This document shows positions 25,127 to 31,324 of a stretch of DNA of 64,000 nucleotides, piece by piece. The translations under genes were made by a program, and so were the position numbers. Within the stretch, counting starts at the first letter, position 1. Each line of letters opens with the position of its first letter. The notes under the pieces are model-generated. The model had not been told where the DNA came from. It did no database searches and saw only the letters and a list, made by a program, of their open reading frames with translations. Source of the stretch: Hydrogenophaga sp. 2FB (GTDB taxonomy: Bacteria > Pseudomonadota > Gammaproteobacteria > Burkholderiales > Burkholderiaceae_C); NCBI RefSeq assembly GCF_005503365.1, contig NZ_SCML01000015.1, forward strand, positions 1 to 64,000, given 5' to 3'.

Positions 25127-25167
25127 GCTGTCTTCCTTGAAGTGCCTGGCCTTCGTGTCGGCCAAGC

Positions 25168-25202
25168 GTTTCTTTAGTAAATCCGTGTTTCCTACTTGAA
25201 AC
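25168..25202. promoter_or_regulatory. Twin GTTTC-N6-GAAAC operator, extradiol/Rieske operon
   Basis: A perfect GTTTC-N6-GAAAC palindrome at 25187–25202 and a degenerate copy (GTTTC-N6-AAATC) at 25168–25183, with centres 19 bases apart. It starts 7 bases downstream of the predicted -10 box of the extradiol operon. It matches the pair at 21120–21154 in sequence, spacing and position, with perfect and imperfect copies in swapped order. Confidence 0.6.
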
Positions 25203-25209
25203 GACTTGA

Positions 25210-25238
25210 ATTTTACCGATAATTCTCTCCAGTGGGAA
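25210..25238 (-). promoter_or_regulatory. Candidate promoter of the extradiol/Rieske operon
   Basis: On the minus strand: TTCCCA (25238–25233), a 17-base spacer, and TAAAAT (25215–25210). The -10 box matches five of six consensus positions. Transcription would begin near 25203, directly at the edge of the twin operator. It lies in the 144-base gap after the EthD-like gene. Confidence 0.5.
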
Positions 25239-25270
25239 GGGACTCGCAGAGTAATTTGCTCGGCTATGTT

Positions 25271-25636
25271 CTACACACGTTCGGCGACCCCGCTTTCAGC
25301 GGCCTGGACGGCTTCGTCCGCCAGCACTTTTTGTGTGATGTGGAACAACCGTCCATGGAAAAACGGCCAGATCTGCGCGATCCTGGCCTTCAGCGCCTGG
25401 CGAACGGGGTCGGCAAACGCGCGCTCCATGGCTTCCACCGAGTCGTAGCACGATTCGAAGGTCATGTACAACCGCGGCCCCTCGTCTTCAATGGACAAAG
25501 CCCGCAGCACGCGCACGGACCTGACGCCGGGAAAGTGCTTCATCAGCGGCACCACCTCGTCGGCCACGAAGGCATCAAAGCGATCGACGTCCTCCGGTTT
25601 GACAGTCCCTTCGAAACAAGCGGTTCGAACGATCAT
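25271..25636 (-). CDS. EthD-like dimeric alpha/beta-barrel protein
   Basis: 121 residues resembling EthD/ABM-type small ferredoxin-fold proteins: MIVRTACFEGTVKPEDVDRFDAFV, a central PGVRSVRVLRAL strand and an LYMTFESCYDSVEAMERAF segment. Such proteins occur in catabolic operons as accessory enzymes (decarboxylase, muconolactone-isomerase-like or monooxygenase roles), but no active site can be assigned. The longer in-frame extension covers the SDR gene and was rejected. It follows the SDR by 10 bases and is last in the porin–Bug–hydrolase–SDR operon. Confidence 0.7.
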   Translation of the reverse strand: MIVRTACFEGTVKPEDVDRFDAFVADEVVPLMKHFPGVRSVRVLRALSIEDEGPRLYMTFESCYDSVEAMERAFADPVRQALKARIAQIWPFFHGRLFHITQKVLADEAVQAAESGVAERV

Positions 25637-25646
25637 GGCGCCCGCC

Positions 25647-26396
25647 TCAGAGACCGAGGCCGCCGAGCGACTTGCCACCGTCCACAAAGAGCGTCTGGCC
25701 CGTGATGAAGCTGGTGCGCGGCGACGCGAGGAACGCGATGGCATTGGCGATCTCGCGGGGATCGGCAGGCCGCCCCATGGGCTCCAGCGCGCTGGCAGCC
25801 GCATGCTGCTCGGGCGTCATCGCGCGCGTCATGCCGGTGTCGGTAAAGCCCGGAGCGATCGAGTTGACCGCGATCTGTCGTCCGCGAAGGTCCATCGCCA
25901 TGGCCCGGGTCAGGCCGACCACCGCGGCTTTCGACGCGACGTAATGCGCAAAGCCGGTCCCGCCCAAGGCCGCGCGCGAGGACACCGTCACGACCCTGCC
26001 GCCAGGCTTCATCCGCCGCGTGGCTTCCTGCGCGGCGATAAAAACGCCCAGCACATTCACGTCCAGGACGGCGCGAAAGTCCTCGTCGCTGATGTCGTCG
26101 AATGGCCGGGATGGGCCAATCCCCGCAGCGCACACCATGACGTCGACGCGAGCCTCCGCGGCGATCAGCGCCGCCACCTTCGGGCGGTCGCACACGTCGA
26201 CGGCGTGGCCGGCAGCGTCATGCCCTGCCTGCGTGAGTTCCGCGACCAGTGTTTCGACGGGCTGTGCATCGCGATCGATCACCACGACGCGAAACCCGTC
26301 CTCGGCCAGCCGCAACGCGGTGGCGCGGCCGATGCCGGAGGCGCCACCGGTGATGAAAGCCGTTTCCTTGCCGGCGGGGGCGGGTGAAGTCTGCAT
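25647..26396 (-). CDS. Short-chain dehydrogenase/reductase (classical SDR)
   Basis: 249 residues. The cofactor motif TGGASGIG is at 16–23, DVCD near 67–70 follows, and the catalytic tetrad is Asn114, Ser140, Tyr152 and Lys156. PG near residue 180 and the C-terminal VDGG are typical. Asp41 after the second strand (VVVIDRD) favours NAD(H) over NADP(H). It probably oxidises a hydroxyl intermediate. ATG at 26396 has AAAGGA 6 bases upstream; an earlier in-frame ATG at 26468 overlaps the hydrolase gene. Part of the porin operon. Confidence 0.92.
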   Translation of the reverse strand: MQTSPAPAGKETAFITGGASGIGRATALRLAEDGFRVVVIDRDAQPVETLVAELTQAGHDAAGHAVDVCDRPKVAALIAAEARVDVMVCAAGIGPSRPFDDISDEDFRAVLDVNVLGVFIAAQEATRRMKPGGRVVTVSSRAALGGTGFAHYVASKAAVVGLTRAMAMDLRGRQIAVNSIAPGFTDTGMTRAMTPEQHAAASALEPMGRPADPREIANAIAFLASPRTSFITGQTLFVDGGKSLGGLGL

Positions 26397-26422
26397 TTTT
26401 TTCCTTTCAATACCGAACGCGT

Positions 26423-27313
26423 TCATGGTCGGCCGACCTTCAGAAGGTCCGCAAGACGCGAGTACCACGCTGCATCCGATTCGCGCAGGCAGGTGTGCGT
26501 CAAGAAATGGTCGAGGCCGGGCTCTTCATGCAGCTGGGACAGCCCCGGCTGCCTCGCCAGCAAGGCCGCCATGCGGCGATTCGAATCCACGACCCTGGCG
26601 CTATCGAATTCGCCATAACTGAGAACCATCGGGATGGTGTTTCCCACTGTCCAGCACAGCGGACTCATCACGGCATCGTCCGCGACATCCCTCAACACCA
26701 TGCTGTAAACGCGTTCTTCCAGGCTGCCCGCTGCGGGCTCGGGGTGGTGCAGGTCCATGATGCCGCTCACGGGCAAGCAGGCTCGGATCGCGCTGGGCGG
26801 AATCCCGGCCCTGATCGCATCGTCCCGCCGCAAAGCCACCAGCGCGGCCAGGTGCGCGCCGGCGGAATGCCCTGCCAGATAGATGTGGTCGCTGCGACCG
26901 CCAAAGTGGGCCGCGTTGGCGATCACATGGCCCGTGACGGCCATGCTGTCTTCAAACGCCGCGGGCAGCCGGTGCGCCGGCGCCAGCCGGTAGTCCGGCG
27001 CCACCAGCACCATGCCCAGACCAACGACGGCCTGCGCCATGAAGGCCACGTACTCCTTGTAGCCATTGGTCCACCCTCCTCCGTGCCAGAAGATCAGGAT
27101 CGGCGCGTCTTGCGCATCGCTCGACCGGTACACGTCGTAGCGCTGGTGCGGATCGGGGCCGTAGGCGCAATCGCGTGTCACGGCTATGCCGGGCGGTAGC
27201 GACTGATCGCGTGCCCAGGCCAACACGGTGTCTTCGTAGCGCTGCGCGGCTTCGAAGGGAAGTGCCTCTTGTTTCGGGAGGCGAGAAATGGGGTTCTGTG
27301 GATGGCTGTTCAC
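26423..27313 (-). CDS. Alpha/beta hydrolase (HGGG-type esterase, kynurenine formamidase-like)
   Basis: 296 residues. Oxyanion-hole motif HGGGW is at 77–81, nucleophile Ser150 in GHSAG, with the acid in a GEFDSARVV segment and the histidine in GLDHFLTH. Features match the HSL/BD-FAE-like esterases, some of which are kynurenine formamidases. It could open a lactone, hydrolyse an ester or amide, or cleave a ring-fission product. It starts 12 bases after the Bug gene stop. No signal peptide, so cytoplasmic. Confidence 0.85.
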   Translation of the reverse strand: MNSHPQNPISRLPKQEALPFEAAQRYEDTVLAWARDQSLPPGIAVTRDCAYGPDPHQRYDVYRSSDAQDAPILIFWHGGGWTNGYKEYVAFMAQAVVGLGMVLVAPDYRLAPAHRLPAAFEDSMAVTGHVIANAAHFGGRSDHIYLAGHSAGAHLAALVALRRDDAIRAGIPPSAIRACLPVSGIMDLHHPEPAAGSLEERVYSMVLRDVADDAVMSPLCWTVGNTIPMVLSYGEFDSARVVDSNRRMAALLARQPGLSQLHEEPGLDHFLTHTCLRESDAAWYSRLADLLKVGRP

Positions 27314-27325
27314 GTGTTTTGCAGG

Positions 27326-28321
27326 TCAGTCCGCCTTGATGCCGAATTCGCTGACGAGTTTGCCGTAGCGAACATAGTCGGTGGCCACCAGTCTGGCCAG
27401 CTTCGCGGAATCGCCGCCCGCTGGCGTGAGCGCAATGACCTCCATGCGCGCGATGACATCGGGCATTTGCAGGATCTCGTTGACGTGCTGGTTGAGCAGC
27501 CGAACCAGATCGGCAGGCATGCCCTTGGGGCCCATCAGCGCCTGCCAGGCACCCACCTCGGCCCCTGCAATGCCCTGCTCCGCCAGCGTGGGCACATCCG
27601 GCAGGAAGGGCGAGCGCTTCGTGTCCGCAACGGCCAGCGGGATCAGCTTGCCCGATTTGATGTGCGGCGCGGCGGGGCCGAGCGTGGTGTACATCATCGG
27701 CACCGCCCCACCCACCATATCGGCGATGGCCGGCATGCTGCCGCGGTAGGGAATCTGCGTGATCTTCACGCCCGTGGCCTTGTTGAACAGTTCACCCAGG
27801 ATGTGCATGGGCGAACCGTTGCCGGGGCTGGCGTAGCTGGCGATGCTGCCCGCCTTGGCCTTGGCGACCAGGTCCTTGACGGAGGTGGTCCCCGTTGCGG
27901 TCGCGGCCACGACGAACAGCGATTGGCTGCCGAGCTGGGCGATGGAGGTCAGGTCGGTGGTCGGGTCGACCGTGCTGCCCGCGCTGCCCGTGAGCACATG
28001 CGGCGTGATGGCGACGGTGTTGGGCGCGAGCAGCAAGGTGTGGCCATCCGGACGCGCCTTGGACACGTAGCCCGCCCCGATGGTGCCGGCGGCGCCCGTG
28101 CGGTTGTCGACCACGACGGGCTGCCCCAGTCGCGGGCCGAGCTTTTCCGCGATCAGGCGCGCCAGCACGTCGGTGTCGCCGCCCGCGGGATAGCCCACCA
28201 CGATCGTGATCGGCCTGTTCGGGAAGCTCTGCGCGTGTGCAAGCGATGGCAGCGCCACTGCGGCGACGATGGAAAGAAGGAGGCGGGAAAGTGCCCTGCG
28301 GCTGTGATGTGGGGTGGTCAT
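27326..28321 (-). CDS. Bug-family (TctC-like) substrate-binding protein
   Basis: 331 residues. The signal peptide ends at LAHAQ (about residue 30), followed by ITIVVGYPAGGDTDVLARLIAEKL, VVVDNRTGAAGTIGAGYVSKARPDGHTLLLAPNTVAITPHVL and SYASPGNGSPMHILGE. The start at 28321 (MTTPHHSRRAL) begins a proper signal peptide though no strong ribosome site is visible. It lies 51 bases after the porin and 12 bases before the hydrolase, so porin, periplasmic binder and enzymes form one uptake-and-degradation operon. Confidence 0.92.
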   Translation of the reverse strand: MTTPHHSRRALSRLLLSIVAAVALPSLAHAQSFPNRPITIVVGYPAGGDTDVLARLIAEKLGPRLGQPVVVDNRTGAAGTIGAGYVSKARPDGHTLLLAPNTVAITPHVLTGSAGSTVDPTTDLTSIAQLGSQSLFVVAATATGTTSVKDLVAKAKAGSIASYASPGNGSPMHILGELFNKATGVKITQIPYRGSMPAIADMVGGAVPMMYTTLGPAAPHIKSGKLIPLAVADTKRSPFLPDVPTLAEQGIAGAEVGAWQALMGPKGMPADLVRLLNQHVNEILQMPDVIARMEVIALTPAGGDSAKLARLVATDYVRYGKLVSEFGIKAD

Positions 28322-28372
28322 GGTGTGCGGTTCGGAAGAAGAGGAGTGGGAGGGGTCAGGGGGCGCAAGCAC

Positions 28373-29410
28373 TCAGAACGCGTGGCGGATGCCGATGTTG
28401 GTGGCCTTGTCTCCCAGCCCTTGTTCGGTGGCGTTGCCGACGCGGTAGAAGCCCGTGGCCGAGCCCGCTGGCGCGTTGTTGTCGGTGCGTGCGATCGAGG
28501 CGTAGAGGCTGGTTCGCTTCGACAGCGCATGCGTGTAGCCCAGCGCCAGTTGGTTCGCGTCGTGGTTGGCCGCGGTGCGATCGTTCTTGCGGATGTACGA
28601 CGCCATGAAACGCCCCGGGCCCACCGGCACGGACACGCCGAGCAGGACGTCGCGCGAATCGGCGTTCACCAGGCCAAACACCGCCGAGCCCTTGTTCACG
28701 ACATAGTTGAAATGCGCCGTCGCCATGCCGAAGTCGTATTTCGCACCGAGGAAGGTGATCCTGGCCGGCACCGACGCCGCGCTGTTGGCGTTGTGATGGC
28801 CCAGCTTGACGTAGACCGGGCCCGACACATAACCGATGGCGCCACCGAACTGGCGCCGGGCGCTGCTGTCGCCGGGCGTTTCGCCCAGGCCGTAGACCAC
28901 ATCGGCCGTCCAGCCGGATTTGGCCACGTAGGCGTAGCGCACCGTGTTGTCCATGCGGTTGTTGCCACCCGCGCCGCCCGCGCTGATCAGGTTGGCGGAG
29001 GTGCCGGCCAGGCCTGTACTGAACGCGTCCGTCTCGGCCTGGATGAGGGCGACCGGTGTGTACTGGCGCCCGAGCGACAGGCTGCCGAAGCGGCCCTGCA
29101 GGCCCACGAGCGACTGCCGCCCGAACGCGAGACCGCCCTGCCCCAGCGTGCCGGTGTCGGCGTTGAGGCCCATTTCAAGGGTGTAGAACGCGGAGAGCCC
29201 GCCGCCGAGGTCTTCCGTGCCGCGAAAGCCCAGCCGCGACCCCGCGGACACGCCGCTGGTGAGCTTGGTGGCGCTTGCGCCATTGGGCCCGCCGCTCTCG
29301 TGCACGAGGCCCAGGTCGATCAGACCATAGACCGTGCTGGTGCCCTGCGACCAGGCGGCGCCCGCCACCAGAGCCATTGCGGGAAGAAAGGCGCAGTGTT
29401 TGAGTTTCAT
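28373..29410 (-). CDS. Gram-negative general porin (betaproteobacterial type)
   Basis: 345 residues. A signal peptide ends near AAWSQG (about residue 21); the mature chain opens with TSTVYGLIDLGLVHESGG and shows alternating strands (SRLGFRGTEDLGGGLSAFYTLEMG) and a C-terminal phenylalanine in RHAF, the outer-membrane assembly signal. Sixteen-stranded trimeric porins of this group conduct small anions. ATG at 29410 follows GAAAGA. First gene of the catabolic operon and divergent from the GntR regulator, so it probably serves the pathway substrate. Confidence 0.92.
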   Translation of the reverse strand: MKLKHCAFLPAMALVAGAAWSQGTSTVYGLIDLGLVHESGGPNGASATKLTSGVSAGSRLGFRGTEDLGGGLSAFYTLEMGLNADTGTLGQGGLAFGRQSLVGLQGRFGSLSLGRQYTPVALIQAETDAFSTGLAGTSANLISAGGAGGNNRMDNTVRYAYVAKSGWTADVVYGLGETPGDSSARRQFGGAIGYVSGPVYVKLGHHNANSAASVPARITFLGAKYDFGMATAHFNYVVNKGSAVFGLVNADSRDVLLGVSVPVGPGRFMASYIRKNDRTAANHDANQLALGYTHALSKRTSLYASIARTDNNAPAGSATGFYRVGNATEQGLGDKATNIGIRHAF

Positions 29411-29522
29411 GGGTTCTTTCAAAAATCAGGTGGGTGAAAGCCCAGCGCCTCGCCGCCCAGGAAACCCCGCGCCCCGTGCCCGCCCTGGGGTGCGATAATT
29501 TCCTCGTTTGCGAAAACCTCTG

Positions 29523-29572
29523 GATTTCATGAAATATACAGATTTCATTAAATCTATTGATTCGTATAAATC
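29523..29572. promoter_or_regulatory. Three phased palindromes (18-bp period), GntR operator array
   Basis: GATTTCATGAAATA (29523–29536), GATTTCATTAAATC (29541–29554) and GATTCGTATAAATC (29559–29572) are three related palindromes whose centres are exactly 18 bases apart. The third contains TATAAA, a likely -10 box of the GntR gene that starts at 29585, so binding would give autorepression. A weaker TTCATGAA lies across the start codon at 29582–29589. The array lies between divergent porin and GntR genes and is the likely control region of both. Confidence 0.6.
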
Positions 29573-29584
29573 TCTATTTACTTC

Positions 29585-30274
29585 ATGAATCAGTTCGTTG
29601 TAGAAGACAGCCCCGTGGATGCGGGTTCGCGAACCGAGCGCGCCTACCAGCGCCTGCGACAGGAAATCCTGCTGGGCGAGTTGGCGGCGAACGAGCGTCT
29701 GCGTGTCGCCGACCTGGAAGCGCGCTTCCATCTGGGTCTGACGCCGATCCGTGAGGCGCTCGCCCGCCTGGCCAGTGAAGGGCTGGTGTCCATGGAAGCC
29801 AACCGCGGCGCCCGTGTGCTGGAGGTTTCGCCCACGGAACTGGCGGATCTGATGAAGACGCGCCGTGAAATCGAACGCCTTTGCCTGAGCGAATCCATCC
29901 GCCGCGGCGATTCACGCTGGGAGGCAGACGTCATCGCCGCCTTGCACGTCCTGGGCCGCACGCCATTGCCCGATGGCAGCGACAGCGCCACGAACCTGGA
30001 ATGGGAGGCGCACCACCGCCGCTTTCATGCGGCACTGGTGAGCGCCTGCGGTTCGGAATGGCTGTTGCGGTTCTGGAACCAGCTGATGGACCATTCGCAG
30101 CGCTACCGCAAGGTCCGGCTCAAGGGACAGTTGATGGCGCGCGACGTGCAAGCGGACCACCAGGCGATCCTCGAGGCGGTGCTGCGCAGGGACGCTGACG
30201 CAGCGGTCGCCTTGATGGAGCGCCATCTGCTCGACACGGAGAAGGCGGCCCACGCCGCCATGCTGCAGCGCTAG
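29585..30274 (+). CDS. GntR-family regulator, FadR subgroup (FCD domain)
   Basis: 229 residues. The winged helix is at about 18–85 (TERAYQRLRQEILLGELAANERLRVADLEARFHLGLTPIREALARLASEGLV). The C-terminal FCD ligand domain (about 95–220) has the histidines typical of its metal site (HHRRFHAAL, DHQAILEAV and MERHL). Such proteins repress catabolic operons until a carboxylate effector binds. ATG at 29585 has no ribosome site and a very short leader. Its phased operators and divergent porin operon mark it as that operon's regulator. Confidence 0.88.
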   Translation: MNQFVVEDSPVDAGSRTERAYQRLRQEILLGELAANERLRVADLEARFHLGLTPIREALARLASEGLVSMEANRGARVLEVSPTELADLMKTRREIERLCLSESIRRGDSRWEADVIAALHVLGRTPLPDGSDSATNLEWEAHHRRFHAALVSACGSEWLLRFWNQLMDHSQRYRKVRLKGQLMARDVQADHQAILEAVLRRDADAAVALMERHLLDTEKAAHAAMLQR

Positions 30275-30281
30275 CTGGCGG

Positions 30282-31163
30282 TCAGGGCTGCGCCTGCCAG
30301 CCGCCGTCGGTGGACAGGGCTTCCGGGCGGTGCACGGGCATCAGCCAGCCGTGCTCGCGGCTGGTCTGCGCCGAGATGTCGATGCGCGGAGCCTGGCTGT
30401 TCACGCCGCCGAAGATGGTGGCGAAGGAGGCGTCGGCCGCGTCGCGCCCGGTGCCGATGCGCACGAAGCCCATGGGGATCGCGGTGCCCGACGGATCGAA
30501 GATGTACCAGCGGTGGCCGATGTACGCCTCCACGTAGGCGTGGAAGTCGGTCGGCCCCAGCGCGGGATCGGCGCCGAAGTCGATCGCGGTGGTGAAGCGC
30601 GCGGGGATGTTGAGCGCGCGGCACATCGTGATCATGAGGTGCGCGAAATCGCGGCACACACCCTGGCGGTCTTTCATCGTGTCCAGCGCCGAGGTCATGG
30701 AGTTGCTCGCGCCCGACGTGAACGTCACCTGGCTCTGCACCCACTGCTGAATGGCCTGCACGCGGCGGTAGCCCCGGGGCAGGCCGCCGAACAATTCGTT
30801 GGCCATGGCGGTCACGCAGTCGGACTGGCAGTAGCGGCTGGGGTAGATGTAGGCCAGCGCCTCGGGCGGCAGTTGGGCCACCGGCGTCTCTTCCACGCTA
30901 TCGGGGTCGGCCACGTGGTGCGCGATGTCCAGCGTGGCGCGGTAGCGCACCGACAAGGCACCGGGGTCGGCCGTGAGGCGCAAGGTGCGGGTGCGCGTCG
31001 CGGCGTCGGTGTGCATCAGCAAGGGCACAGGCTGGCTGACCTGCAATTGCTCCCAACTCACCGTCTGCTGTGGCGAGTACGCGGCCTGCACGTTGAAGAT
31101 GAAATCGGCGCTGGGTGGCTGGATCTCGTATTGAAGATCGATGGCGAGGTGGATGCGAACCAT
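30282..31163 (-). CDS. Transglutaminase-like cysteine protease family protein
   Basis: 293 residues. An N-terminal beta domain (1–120, with the HLAIDLQYEIQPPSADF opening seen in this group) precedes the transglutaminase core with a full triad: Cys170 in GVCRDFAHL, His208 in DFHAYVEAY and Asp223 in IFDPSG. No signal peptide. Bacterial members are predicted peptidases or crosslinking enzymes of unknown target. ATG at 31163 is chosen; the in-frame extension upstream lacks conserved character. Convergent with GntR (8-base gap). Confidence 0.87.
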   Translation of the reverse strand: MVRIHLAIDLQYEIQPPSADFIFNVQAAYSPQQTVSWEQLQVSQPVPLLMHTDAATRTRTLRLTADPGALSVRYRATLDIAHHVADPDSVEETPVAQLPPEALAYIYPSRYCQSDCVTAMANELFGGLPRGYRRVQAIQQWVQSQVTFTSGASNSMTSALDTMKDRQGVCRDFAHLMITMCRALNIPARFTTAIDFGADPALGPTDFHAYVEAYIGHRWYIFDPSGTAIPMGFVRIGTGRDAADASFATIFGGVNSQAPRIDISAQTSREHGWLMPVHRPEALSTDGGWQAQP

Positions 31164-31324
31164 GGGGATCACCGTGAAGAACGGGTGGACCTGCCTTTCG
31201 GCGGGCGGTAACGCGCGAAGCGCGCCGGGTGATCGGTGAACGCCGGAGAAGCGTTGGGGCCATGGTACGCGCACATCCGGGTTGCCGTCGGTGCGCTGCC
31301 CCACCAAGCGCTAAGCTCAACGCC

